The position numbers were made by a program, and so were the translations under genes. Below are positions 1 to 8,249 of a stretch of DNA of 64,000 bases, one piece after another (the first letter of the stretch is position 1; every line of letters starts with the position of its first letter). Source of the DNA: Arthrobacter sp. MYb23 (GTDB taxonomy: Bacteria; Actinomycetota; Actinomycetes; Actinomycetales; Micrococcaceae). Location of the stretch: assembly GCF_002979775.1 (NCBI RefSeq), contig NZ_PCPR01000002.1, positions 372,001 through 436,000 of the forward strand. The letters are read 5' to 3'. Below the pieces are notes generated by a model. That model was not told the DNA's origin, did no database searches, and saw nothing but the letters and a program-made list of their open reading frames with translations.

Positions 1-17
1 CCGGCAGCGCGACAGAC

Positions 18-563
18 TTGAACTCGCAGCTGACTGCTCTGCTTGACCTCATGGCAGCAGGCGATCAGCAGGCTTTTGCTGAGTTCTACCGCCTGACCTC
101 GCGGCGCGTCTTCGGCATGGCCAGGCGCGTCCTGATCGATTCTGACCTCAGCGAAGACGCCACCCAGGAAGTGTTTATCCAGGTATGGCAAGGCGCTGCA
201 AAGTTTGACCGCGCCGCAGGAACCCCGCTTGCTTGGCTCATGACCATCGCTCATCGACGGGCCATTGACCGGGTCCGCGCCGTACAAGCGGCAACAGACC
301 GGGAAGCCAAATACGGCGCGGCGAGCCAAGACCCGGACCGCGATGTCGTCGCGGAAGAGGCCGACACGAACTTTGAGGCGGAGGCGGTCAGCAGATGCCT
401 CGGCACGCTGACGGACACCCAGCGTGAATCAGTCCGGCTCGCTTACTACGGCGGACTGACGTACCGGGAGGTCGCCGAGCACCTCGGCGCAGCCGTCCCG
501 ACCATCAAGTCCCGCATCCGTGATGGACTCCTGCGACTGAAGACCTGCCTGGGGGTGGGTTGA
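18..563 (+). CDS. sigK: ECF RNA polymerase sigma factor, SigK type
   Basis: Extracytoplasmic-function sigma factor that redirects RNA polymerase to stress promoters when released by its anti-sigma factor. The 181-residue protein has sigma region 2 at about residues 8-85 (with the DATQEVFIQVW core segment) and a region 4 helix-turn-helix at about 125-178 (LTYREVAEHLGAAVPTIKSR). The gene lies at the window edge; the first in-frame start is a TTG at 18, and a longer N-terminus beginning outside the window cannot be excluded, although 181 aa is normal for the family. The next gene begins 2 nt after the stop and encodes an RskA-like anti-sigma factor, which is the basis for the SigK assignment. 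Confidence 0.88.
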   Translation: MNSQLTALLDLMAAGDQQAFAEFYRLTSRRVFGMARRVLIDSDLSEDATQEVFIQVWQGAAKFDRAAGTPLAWLMTIAHRRAIDRVRAVQAATDREAKYGAASQDPDRDVVAEEADTNFEAEAVSRCLGTLTDTQRESVRLAYYGGLTYREVAEHLGAAVPTIKSRIRDGLLRLKTCLGVG

Positions 564-564
564 T

Positions 565-1398
565 ATGAGCGAAAACACCGGTGGAGGCTTTATCCGCAGA
601 ATGTTTGCCAACGACATCGCTACCGACCTCGCCGAGGGCAGAGTCCTCGAGCTGGCGGAAATCTACGCCCTGGACGCCCTAAGCGACCACGAGCGGGCCA
701 TGATCGACGACTACATCAAGGACGCCCCGGAACGTACTGAGTTCCTGGACCGGGTCCGCGAAGCCCGCGAAACTTTGGCCGTCAGCTTTACCCCCGAGGA
801 AGAACCGCCCGCAGGACTCTTCGACAACATCCTGGAGCGCATCACCAAGGATGCCGCTGCCCAGCCCGTCGCAGAGCCGGTGGCGCCCACGGTGGCATGC
901 CCCGCCGTCGACGACCTCGCTGCCGCCAGGATGAGGCGCGAGAAACGTACACGCGCCGGTGGCGCGCGCCGATGGATCATCGGCGCCGCGGCTGCAGCCG
1001 TGATTGCCCTCGGTGGGATCGGAGTCGGCACCTACGTCACGGCACAAAACGACCCCGTCAACCAGGTGCTGCAGGCCCAGGATGTCCAGAAGAAGTCTGC
1101 GCCCGTTCCCGGCGGTGGTACAGCAACCATCTCAGCATCATCGGCGAAGGATTCCTTCGTGGTTCTGATGGATGGCGTTGCGCCAGCTCCGGAAGGCAAG
1201 GTCTACCAGTTGTGGACCCTTCCCAAGGACGGCTCTGCCCCGGTGCCGCAGGGCACCATGGATGCCCAGACACTGTCCAAACCGGCCGTCGTGAAGGGCC
1301 TGGCGTCAGCTTCGTCCGTAGCCATCACCGTGGAACCCGCGGGCGGATCGAGCGCCCCCACCACGGACCCCGTTTTGGTGGTCGGGCTCAGCGCCTGA
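565..1398 (+). CDS. rskA: Anti-sigma-K factor RskA family, membrane protein
   Basis: Membrane-anchored anti-sigma factor expected to hold the upstream ECF sigma factor inactive and release it after regulated proteolysis. The 277-aa protein has a cytoplasmic N-terminal sigma-binding domain (about residues 20-75, with the ALDALSDHE segment typical of RskA), a charged linker (RMRREKRTR), one transmembrane helix at about 137-160, and an extracytoplasmic RskA C-terminal domain containing the VYQLWTLPKDG segment. Its ATG is 2 nt after the sigma-factor stop, so the pair is co-transcribed and probably translationally coupled. A strong hairpin follows the stop. Confidence 0.88.
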   Translation: MSENTGGGFIRRMFANDIATDLAEGRVLELAEIYALDALSDHERAMIDDYIKDAPERTEFLDRVREARETLAVSFTPEEEPPAGLFDNILERITKDAAAQPVAEPVAPTVACPAVDDLAAARMRREKRTRAGGARRWIIGAAAAAVIALGGIGVGTYVTAQNDPVNQVLQAQDVQKKSAPVPGGGTATISASSAKDSFVVLMDGVAPAPEGKVYQLWTLPKDGSAPVPQGTMDAQTLSKPAVVKGLASASSVAITVEPAGGSSAPTTDPVLVVGLSA

Positions 1399-1411
1399 CG
1401 CTTGACGCTCC

Positions 1412-1460
1412 AACGTACGACGGCGGCCGCCCCCTCAAGGGACGGCCGCCGTCGTACGTT
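1412..1460. terminator. Bidirectional intrinsic terminator
   Basis: Perfect 18-bp inverted repeat (1412-1429 pairing with 1443-1460) with a 13-nt loop, lying between the convergent rskA and gluconate permease genes. It ends in TTCTT on the plus strand. Confidence 0.75.
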
Positions 1461-1478
1461 CTTCGGTTGCTTCCGCAG

Positions 1479-2882
1479 CTAGACCACAAGCGAAAGAAGC
1501 ATCACAAAGCCGAAGCCCACCACGGAGATCAGCGTCTCCATCACGGACCAGGTTTTGAAGGTCTGCCCAACGGTTAGCCCGAACAACTCTTTGACCAACC
1601 AGAATCCGGCGTCGTTGACGTGGGACAGGAACAAGGAACCTGCGCCAATAGCCAAAGCCAACAGAGCTGCGTGCGTCGGGCTCAGGCTGCTGGCAAGGGG
1701 TGCAACAATGCCGGCCGCCGTCACAGTGGCCACTGTTGCTGAACCCGTAGCCAGGCGCAGTGCCACTGCCACGAGGAAACCGAGCACCAGGACTGACATG
1801 TTGGCACCCTCGGCCCACTTCTTGACGGCATCACCCACTCCAGCACCGATCAAGGTCTGCTTGAAACCGCCGCCGGCACCCACGATCAGGAGGATGGCGG
1901 CAATGGGACCCAGGCTTTCACCCAGTTTGGCCGTGATCTTGCTGCCCGTGAAGCCCACCGCATATCCGAACGTTCCGATCGCCAGAAGGACTGCCAGTGT
2001 CATGGCCACCAGAGGCTGGCCCACGAAGTCGAAGAAGATCCTGATCGCCGGCGCCGTCTCGGGGTTCGGCCAGATGATGCCGCCCAAGGCCTTCAACAGC
2101 ATGAGAACCACCGGGAAGATGATGGTCAAAAGGGTCACCATGAAGGACGGCTGGCGTTTAACTTCGCTCATATCAACCGCGTGTTGGGTGTCGATGCCAC
2201 CGGCTACGGCAGGAGCGTCGACGGGGACCCACCGGGCAGCCAACCTCGAGAAAAGCGGACCACAGATGATGACAGTGGGGATCGCCACCAGGATGCCCAA
2301 GCCGAGCGTTGTTCCCAATTCGGCTTTGACAGCACTGATCGCGATCAGTGGTCCCGGGTGCGGCGGCACCAGCCCGTGGAGGACCGACAGTCCAGCCAGC
2401 GCCGGGATGGCGATGCGCATCAGCTTCATCTTGGATCGCTGGGTCACCAGGACGATCACCGGAAGCAGCAGGACGAGCCCGATTTCGAAGAACATCGGCA
2501 AGCCGATGATCACAGCCACGAGAGTGATCATCCACACCAGCTTGTTTCCGTTGGCCTTCGCCAGCAGGGTGTCCACCACACGGTTGGCCCCGCCGGAGTC
2601 AGCCAGCAGCTTCCCCAGCATGGCTCCCAGCGCAATGAGCAGGCCGACTTCCTTGAGGACTCCCCCAACACCATCCTCGAAGTTGGTGATGACCTTGCCC
2701 AGCTCCACTCCTGACGCCAGGCCAACAAAAGCCGAGCCCAGAACCAGTGCAAGGAACGGATGCAGTTTGAGTTTGGCGATCAGCACCACAATCACGGCAA
2801 TGCCGAGGGCGGCCACCACCAGCAACTGGGTGTCATGCGCCGTCCATTCCTGTACCTCTGTGGCGGCCTCCAGGAACCTCAC
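1479..2882 (-). CDS. gntP: Gluconate:H+ symporter, GntP family
   Basis: Inner-membrane permease of the GntP family importing D-gluconate (or a related sugar acid) with protons. The 467-aa protein is hydrophobic throughout, with about 12-14 predicted membrane helices; it contains the family segments LVPPHPGPLIAI and LFLSHVNDAGFW near the C-terminus. The GTG start at 2882 overlaps the stop of the upstream gluconokinase gene (GTGA), so the two are translationally coupled, which fixes gluconate as the likely substrate. Length matches GntP/GntT/GntU proteins (about 440-470 aa). Confidence 0.92.
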   Translation of the reverse strand: MRFLEAATEVQEWTAHDTQLLVVAALGIAVIVVLIAKLKLHPFLALVLGSAFVGLASGVELGKVITNFEDGVGGVLKEVGLLIALGAMLGKLLADSGGANRVVDTLLAKANGNKLVWMITLVAVIIGLPMFFEIGLVLLLPVIVLVTQRSKMKLMRIAIPALAGLSVLHGLVPPHPGPLIAISAVKAELGTTLGLGILVAIPTVIICGPLFSRLAARWVPVDAPAVAGGIDTQHAVDMSEVKRQPSFMVTLLTIIFPVVLMLLKALGGIIWPNPETAPAIRIFFDFVGQPLVAMTLAVLLAIGTFGYAVGFTGSKITAKLGESLGPIAAILLIVGAGGGFKQTLIGAGVGDAVKKWAEGANMSVLVLGFLVAVALRLATGSATVATVTAAGIVAPLASSLSPTHAALLALAIGAGSLFLSHVNDAGFWLVKELFGLTVGQTFKTWSVMETLISVVGFGFVMLLSLVV

Positions 2883-3424
2883 GATGCGTTCGTTTCGGAA
2901 CCGGCAACTACAGGGTGCAGGCCGAGGCGTTCAATGACCTCGTCCGCTTCTTCGGCGGGCGACGCCGAAACACACAGGGAGATGTAGCTCTCGTCCTCCG
3001 TTGGTTCTTCGAGTGCGTCGAACTGCGATTCCAGGAGCGACGGCGGCATGAAGTGGCCATGCCTGGAGGCGAGCCGATCCGAGATCTTGTCCTTGCTCCC
3101 CTGCAGGAAGACGAAAACAACGTTTTCGCCGCGGAGCACATCGCGATACTTCTTCTTGAGTGCCGAGCACGTAATGATTGCCGGAGTTCCGGCATCCGCG
3201 CGCTCACGGATCCAGTCCGAGATGATGCCCAGCCAAGGCCAGCGGTCGTCATCGCTGAGAGCCAGCCCCGACTGCATCTTGGCCACGTTGGCCTCTGGGT
3301 GCAGGTCGTCGCCTTCGGCAAGATCCCATCCAAGTTTCCCGGCGAGAACGCCGGCCACAGTCGACTTGCCGGAACCGGAGACTCCCATAATCACCAGTAC
3401 GGGTTGTTGCGCAGTCTTCGCCAT
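2879..3424 (-). CDS. gntK: Gluconokinase
   Basis: Phosphorylates D-gluconate to 6-phosphogluconate with ATP, feeding the pentose phosphate pathway. The 181-aa protein carries a P-loop near the N-terminus (GVSGSGKST), the GDDLHP substrate motif, and the ITCSALKKKYRD segment characteristic of GntK. I chose the ATG at 3424 rather than the adjacent in-frame TTG at 3427 because an AGGAAGG ribosome-binding site lies about 9 nt upstream of the ATG. First gene of the gntK-gntP operon. Confidence 0.93.
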   Translation of the reverse strand: MAKTAQQPVLVIMGVSGSGKSTVAGVLAGKLGWDLAEGDDLHPEANVAKMQSGLALSDDDRWPWLGIISDWIRERADAGTPAIITCSALKKKYRDVLRGENVVFVFLQGSKDKISDRLASRHGHFMPPSLLESQFDALEEPTEDESYISLCVSASPAEEADEVIERLGLHPVVAGSETNAS

Positions 3425-3440
3425 CAAAGTCTGCCTTCCT

Positions 3441-3498
3441 CGAATAAATATGATTTAACCGAGATCAAGCATATGACACGGGTTACACCACGGCAACG
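3441..3498 (-). promoter_or_regulatory. gntK promoter region with possible GntR-type operator
   Basis: AT-rich spacer between gntK and the PIG-L gene. The plus strand at 3449-3460 reads TATGATTTAACC, which resembles my recollection of the TATGAT-N3-ACC core bound by GntR1/GntR2 in Corynebacterium glutamicum gluconate genes. The site overlaps where the gntK promoter must be. The similarity is from memory. Confidence 0.35.
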
Positions 3499-4278
3499 TT
3501 AGAAGCCTGCGATGGTGGTGGATCCGTTGACGGCAACTACGTGGAAGAACTCAGCGCTCGCTCCGTCAGGCAGGCCGGCCCGCTCACCATTGCCCAGCAT
3601 CATGGCCCTGACCACGCGTTCCATTCCCTCGATATCGGGGTGCTGGCTCGCATGGACCCTGATGGCATCAAGCTTCGCGTCGACATGATCCGAAACATCC
3701 ACAGCGTGGTTCTCCCTGGACTCCGGGCTCGAGATAAACCACAGCCACGGCAGCTTGTAGGCCTGAAGTCCGGCCTCAGCCAGCTCCGGGTAGGCGAAAG
3801 GATTCTCCACTGCCGGATAGACCGCCCGGGTCACGGCTTCCCCCGCTGCAAGGTGGTCGGGGTGGCTCTTCTGCAGGCGGTCCCAGTTCCGTTCCGGGTG
3901 CATGGTCAGCACGATGTCCGGACGGACTTCGCGAATCAGCTTCACTATCTGCTTGATGACGCCATGTGTCGGTTCCAGGTACCCGTCCCGCTCGTGAAGG
4001 TAGCGGATATCCGTGACACCCACCAGAGCAGCTGCACGCTTTTGCTCCTCAGCCCGCAATTCGATGATCCGTTCGCGGTCCAGGGGGTCGAACCCGCCGG
4101 CATCGCCGTCGGTCATGATGCAATAGCTGACCTCGACGCCGGCAGCCGTCCAGGCCGCGATGGTCCCTGCTGCACCAAAATCGATGTCGTCGGGATGGGC
4201 AGTAAAACAAAGCACCCGCTCAACGCGCTCCGTGGAGGCGTCGAACGGGCTCTTTGCTGACGTGACGTCAGTAGGCAA
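3499..4278 (-). CDS. PIG-L family deacetylase (LmbE-like)
   Basis: Zinc-dependent de-N-acetylase of the PIG-L/LmbE family, the family of MshB and mycothiol conjugate amidase. The 259-aa protein shows the metal-binding AHPDD motif at about residues 27-31 and a second ligand region, HPDHLAAG. A TTG start (4278) is used, preceded by AAAGG about 9 nt upstream; a GTG a few codons in is the alternative. It lies 5 nt downstream of etfA and is probably in that operon. The substrate is not deducible; it lacks enough distinguishing sequence to be called MshB or Mca. Confidence 0.8.
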   Translation of the reverse strand: MPTDVTSAKSPFDASTERVERVLCFTAHPDDIDFGAAGTIAAWTAAGVEVSYCIMTDGDAGGFDPLDRERIIELRAEEQKRAAALVGVTDIRYLHERDGYLEPTHGVIKQIVKLIREVRPDIVLTMHPERNWDRLQKSHPDHLAAGEAVTRAVYPAVENPFAYPELAEAGLQAYKLPWLWFISSPESRENHAVDVSDHVDAKLDAIRVHASQHPDIEGMERVVRAMMLGNGERAGLPDGASAEFFHVVAVNGSTTIAGF

Positions 4279-4283
4279 AGGGA

Positions 4284-5237
4284 TCAGCCTTTCCGCTTCT
4301 GGATTTCGGCAGTGGCCTGCGGGAGCACCTTGAAAAGATCCCCGATGATGCCGTAGTCCGCAATCTCGAATACAGGAGACTCAGCGTCCTTGTTGATGGC
4401 CACGATGACCTTGGCGGTCTGCATGCCCGCCTTCTGCTGGATGGCTCCCGAAATGCCGGCCGAGATGTACAACTGCGGGGACACCGTGACGCCGGTCTGG
4501 CCAACCTGTGCATCATGGCCAATCCACCCTGCATCGGTGGCAGCGCGGGATGCACCCACAGCTGCACCCAAGGCGTCCGCGAGCTCCTCAACAGGCCCGA
4601 AGTCGCCATCCACGCCGCGGCCGCCGGCCACGACGATCCTGGCCTCGCTGAGGTCCGGCCGTCCGCTGACAGGCTTCTCGGTGCGGGCCGCGATGCGTGC
4701 GGAGTTCGCCAGGCCCTCGGCAGGAACCTCAACCGTGGCCACTGCTGGCGCCGATGCAGCACCCGCGGGCGCAGGTTCCACGTTGTTGGCCTTGACAGAA
4801 AGAACGGTCACCGGAGTAGTGGCTTTCGCGGTGGTGTTGTAGGAGCCCGCCAGCACCGACTTATGCGCAGTGCCGTCAGCTTCAACGCCCACCACGTCTG
4901 TAATGACGCCGGCGTTGAGCTTGATGCCAAGCCTGCCCGCGATTTCCTTGCCCTCCGGTGAATTGTCCACCAGGACGGCCGTAGCTCCGGACGCTGCCAC
5001 CGCAGCTGCCAGGTAGGCGGCCTTCGGCCCCACCAAGTAGTTGTCGAGGTCCTCCACTGACGGCTGGTAAACCGCCGTGGCGCCATACGCACCCAAGGTG
5101 GCGGCGACGTCGTCGTTCAACTCGCCGGTGAAGGCGACGGCGGTCTCCCCCAGCGAGCGGGCGATGGTCAGGAGCTCCAGGCTGCTCTTCTTAAGAGCCG
5201 CTCCCGGGTTGTCAATGAAAACAAGTGCATTTGCCAT
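4284..5237 (-). CDS. etfA: Electron transfer flavoprotein subunit alpha
   Basis: FAD-binding subunit of the ETF heterodimer that passes electrons from acyl-CoA and related dehydrogenases to the membrane quinone pool. The 317-aa protein has the N-terminal ETF domain and a C-terminal FAD domain (about residues 190-310) with VVAGGRGV, GQTGVTV and SGAIQQKAGM; the last usually reads SGAIQHxAGM, so the His is replaced by Gln here. Downstream of etfB by 14 nt. Confidence 0.95.
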   Translation of the reverse strand: MANALVFIDNPGAALKKSSLELLTIARSLGETAVAFTGELNDDVAATLGAYGATAVYQPSVEDLDNYLVGPKAAYLAAAVAASGATAVLVDNSPEGKEIAGRLGIKLNAGVITDVVGVEADGTAHKSVLAGSYNTTAKATTPVTVLSVKANNVEPAPAGAASAPAVATVEVPAEGLANSARIAARTEKPVSGRPDLSEARIVVAGGRGVDGDFGPVEELADALGAAVGASRAATDAGWIGHDAQVGQTGVTVSPQLYISAGISGAIQQKAGMQTAKVIVAINKDAESPVFEIADYGIIGDLFKVLPQATAEIQKRKG

Positions 5238-5251
5238 GGTTGGAGTCCCCT

Positions 5252-6055
5252 TTAGAGCAGCTTCTGTGCGGCGAGGAAGTCGACCAGCTTGATGCCGGCG
5301 TCGCCGTCGTCGGTGATGATGGTTCCTGCTGTCCGCGGTGGGCGGGCCTCCGCAGACTCAACCACTGTCCATGAGCCGGCCAAGCCCACCTGTGAGGCGT
5401 CCACACCAATGTCAGCCAATGACAGGGCGGCGATCTTCTTCTTCTTTGCCGCAAGGATGCCCTTGAAGTTGGGATAGCGCGGCTCGTTGATCTGGTCCGT
5501 GACAGACACAACTGCAGGGATCTGGGCTTCCACAGTTTCCGAGAAGGCTCCAGCGTCGCGGCGGGCGCTGACCTGTCCGCCCGATACCTCAAGACTGGAA
5601 GCGAACGTGACCTGCGGGAACTGCAAGCGCTCGGCAAGCTGGGCCGGGATGAGCGAAGTCTCGCCATCGGTGGAAGCCATGCCCGTCAGGACCAAGTCCA
5701 CAGGGCGGCCATCGGCCGAGATGTGGCGGATGGCAGCGGCAAGCGCCAGCGACGTTGCGGCAGCATCCGAACCAGCCAGAGCGTCGTCGCTGAGGTGGAC
5801 ACCGGAATACGCGCCGATTTGTAGTGACTTCTTCACGGCATTGACCGCACCGGACGGGCCCATGCTCAAGGCAATGACCTCATTCCCGGCCTTCGGTCCG
5901 CCGCGCTCCTCCGCCAGCTGGAGGGCTGCCTCGAGGGCGTACTCGTCCAATTCAGACAAGATGCTCTCGTCACGGTCGGTGGTGTTGCCAGGGCCGGTGA
6001 TATGCCGATCGAACTGGGCGTCCGGGACGTGCTTGACCAGAACGACAATCTTCAA
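5252..6055 (-). CDS. etfB: Electron transfer flavoprotein subunit beta
   Basis: Beta subunit of the ETF heterodimer, structurally paired with EtfA and carrying the AMP-binding site. It starts with the conserved KIVVLVKHVPD and ends with the PRYPNFKGILAAKKKKI region typical of EtfB. A GTG at 6067 gives a protein four residues longer, but I prefer the TTG at 6055 because it produces the family's usual N-terminus and has GGAAGAG just upstream. First gene of etfB-etfA-(PIG-L). Confidence 0.93.
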   Translation of the reverse strand: MKIVVLVKHVPDAQFDRHITGPGNTTDRDESILSELDEYALEAALQLAEERGGPKAGNEVIALSMGPSGAVNAVKKSLQIGAYSGVHLSDDALAGSDAAATSLALAAAIRHISADGRPVDLVLTGMASTDGETSLIPAQLAERLQFPQVTFASSLEVSGGQVSARRDAGAFSETVEAQIPAVVSVTDQINEPRYPNFKGILAAKKKKIAALSLADIGVDASQVGLAGSWTVVESAEARPPRTAGTIITDDGDAGIKLVDFLAAQKLL

Positions 6056-6255
6056 TGTCTCTTCCACTGTCTTCGAAGCAGCCTTCCATGCTTGTGGACG
6101 GCCAAACGCAGCAGCGTGGCCGTGGATTGCCCAGCGCGTGGGCTCGTCCTAGCTAAGCATATTGCCCTAAGAAAACCACTCCCAGCGTTAAGCCCTGTTT
6201 CAGCTACGCGCGATGCTTTTTGCGTTGGCACCTTTCAGGCCTGGGCATCGCAAAC

Positions 6256-6291
6256 GACGGACGGCACCTGTGTGAGGTGCCGCCCGCCGTC
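6256..6291 (-). terminator. Intrinsic terminator of the HtrA-like gene
   Basis: Imperfect hairpin: an 8-bp inner stem (6262-6269 with 6275-6282) plus a 5-bp outer stem, followed on the minus strand by a short T-run. It sits 25 nt beyond the protease stop codon. The rest of the 6068-6315 gap holds the etfB upstream region, where I see no convincing -35/-10 pair. Confidence 0.55.
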
Positions 6292-6315
6292 GAGTGCTAT
6301 GGAGCAGTTTGGACC

Positions 6316-7929
6316 TTACTGTTGTGCGGCGTCGAGGGTGACCTCAACCTCTTGAGTCTGGCCACCTCGCTGAATGGTGACCTTGACCTTGGCCCCGGCC
6401 GGCTGCTCCCGGACGGCCGCAGTCAGCTGGTTGGGGTCACTCACTGCATAGTCGCCGAACTTGGTCACCACGTCACCAACTTTGAGTCCAGCCTTGGCTG
6501 CAGCCGAACCCGAGGTCACTGAGGCAACCTCCGCACCCACCGAGAAGCCTGAATCGCTGCCCGTGGAAGACTTCGACCGAACAGACACACCAAACTGTCC
6601 GTGGCTGGCCTTACCGGTTTCGATGATCTCTTGCGCCACGCGCTTTGCATGGTTGATGGGAACACTGAAACCGACGCCGATGTTGCCGCTGGACGATTCG
6701 GACGTTCCGCTGCCTGCCGACGCGATGGCCACATTGACGCCGATCACTTCGCCCTTGCTGTTCACCAGTGCGCCACCGGAGTTACCGGGGTTGATGGCGG
6801 CATCAGTCTGGATGACGTTGATGGCAATTGAGCCTTCGTTGGCAGTGCTCTGGCTCTGGCCACCATTAGGCGGTGCGAACTGGAAGCCTTCGTCGCCGCC
6901 CTGGCTCTCATCCGGAGTACCCTCCGGCACAGCAGAAGACGCAACACTGATAGTGCGATTAAGCGTGGACACGATGCCATCAGTCACAGTGCCGGTGAGG
7001 CCCAAAGGCGAACCGATGGCGACGGCGGTGTCCCCCACGTTGATCTTGGACGAATCACCGAGCGTAGCCGGGACCAGGCCCGAGGCATCGCTCACCTTGA
7101 TGACTGCAAGGTCTGACAAAGGATCCGTGCCAACCACGGTGGCTTTGAGGACCTTGCCGTCGCTGGTACGGACCTCGATGGCGGCGTTTGCGGTGGCACC
7201 ATCCAGCGTGACCACGTGGGTATTGGTGAGGATGTGGCCTTGGTCGTCCAGGATGATGCCGGAACCCGTGCCACCCTCGTTTCCGCTGGTTGCCTTGATG
7301 GTCACGACGCTGGGCGAGGCTTTGGCAGCCGCAGCGGTAATGACGTTGACGTCGTCTTTGTTGTTCACGATCACAGTGCTGGACTGTCCGCTTGTTGAAG
7401 CGGCCGGGGCGGGGTTGTCCCACAGTGCGTTGCTGCCGGCCACTACGCCGCCACCGATCAGACCCGCCGCAAGCATGCTTGCCACGAGGGTGCCCACTCC
7501 GAAGGCCGGCTTGCGTTTGGTGCTGACGGCAGAAGAATGACCGGGGGCTTGGTGTAGCCCGGGGCCGTTATGACCCTGCGGGTTTTGGAATCCTTGCTGG
7601 TGATGGAACTGGGAGGCAGCATTGCCGTTGTCTCCCGGGTTCGAGCCACCGTAGAACGGCTGGTGCTGCGGGTAGCTCGGGCGGTGAGCCGGGTCATGCT
7701 GCTGGGGAGCGCCGTAGTACTGCGGCTGCGGCGGCTGGGCTGCGGGAGGCTGGAAGGCAGGCAGCGGAGTAGTGGGCTGAGCCGGGTTTTCCGTCCCGGC
7801 TCCCTGTCCGGAAGTCCAGGCAGGCTGCTGTGGGGTGGCGCCGGCGTCGCCCTGCTCCGCCGTGGTATCCCGCGGCTCTGATGGCTCGCGGTTCTCTGGT
7901 GCATTGCCCTGCGCTGGGTTCTCCGTCAT
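6316..7929 (-). CDS. Trypsin-like serine protease with PDZ domain, HtrA/DegP family, membrane-anchored
   Basis: Envelope quality-control protease. The 537-aa protein has a long Pro/Gln-rich cytoplasmic N-terminus (about 1-135), one transmembrane helix (about 142-168), a trypsin-like domain with the triad His about 238 (LTNTHVV), Asp about 273 (SDLAVIKV) and Ser about 384 (NPGNSGGAL), and a C-terminal PDZ domain (about 440-530). The ATG at 7929 is chosen over a start at 7959 because GGAAGAC lies just upstream. It is transcribed away from the TPM/PspA genes, which fits a shared envelope-stress theme. Confidence 0.92.
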   Translation of the reverse strand: MTENPAQGNAPENREPSEPRDTTAEQGDAGATPQQPAWTSGQGAGTENPAQPTTPLPAFQPPAAQPPQPQYYGAPQQHDPAHRPSYPQHQPFYGGSNPGDNGNAASQFHHQQGFQNPQGHNGPGLHQAPGHSSAVSTKRKPAFGVGTLVASMLAAGLIGGGVVAGSNALWDNPAPAASTSGQSSTVIVNNKDDVNVITAAAAKASPSVVTIKATSGNEGGTGSGIILDDQGHILTNTHVVTLDGATANAAIEVRTSDGKVLKATVVGTDPLSDLAVIKVSDASGLVPATLGDSSKINVGDTAVAIGSPLGLTGTVTDGIVSTLNRTISVASSAVPEGTPDESQGGDEGFQFAPPNGGQSQSTANEGSIAINVIQTDAAINPGNSGGALVNSKGEVIGVNVAIASAGSGTSESSSGNIGVGFSVPINHAKRVAQEIIETGKASHGQFGVSVRSKSSTGSDSGFSVGAEVASVTSGSAAAKAGLKVGDVVTKFGDYAVSDPNQLTAAVREQPAGAKVKVTIQRGGQTQEVEVTLDAAQQ

Positions 7930-8249
7930 GGGTCTTCCTTTCGTCCTCGTCTTCAACAACTATGTACCCAATAACTGGAACAAAAGCGGACGTTCGCTGG
8001 GAGCTTCCTGAAAGAGACAGCCACCACGTCCCCACAGGTCAAAAGGACACTCAACGCCTCAACAATCCAGCTCTCTCCTATATTTCGCTGGTGGCATATT
8101 CACCCCTGTGGACGGGTTGGGGGGTGCACCATAGAATCAAGAGGAATTGCCACAGCGACCTGCGGCTTTACACCATGCGTGGGGGCGCTGAGCATTCTGT
8201 GACGATTGGTACGCCTTGTTCCAGTCGCAGACGTGCTGAAGGGTTGCAC
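7930..8249. promoter_or_regulatory. Divergent intergenic region; plus-strand promoter candidate
   Basis: 320-nt spacer between the HtrA-like gene (minus) and the TPM gene (plus). A plus-strand promoter is plausible: -35 TGGACG at 8109-8114, a 17-nt spacer, -10 TAGAAT at 8132-8137, giving a leader of about 105 nt. No confident minus-strand promoter was found. A large frame open from 7830 runs through the region but has no coding character before 8250. Confidence 0.4.

Noticed and set aside
1555..2937. 460-codon plus-strand open frame
   Set aside because: Antisense to gntP; its translation is Ser/Thr/Ala/Pro-rich with no family resemblance, and gntP is a clear match on the other strand.
6461..7540. 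359-codon plus-strand open frame
   Set aside because: Antisense shadow of the HtrA-like protease; no start signal or recognisable protein.
7830..8249. 140-codon N-terminal extension of the TPM protein
   Set aside because: Would cover the htrA start and intergenic region and bury the signal peptide; 8250 has a ribosome-binding site and a proper signal sequence.
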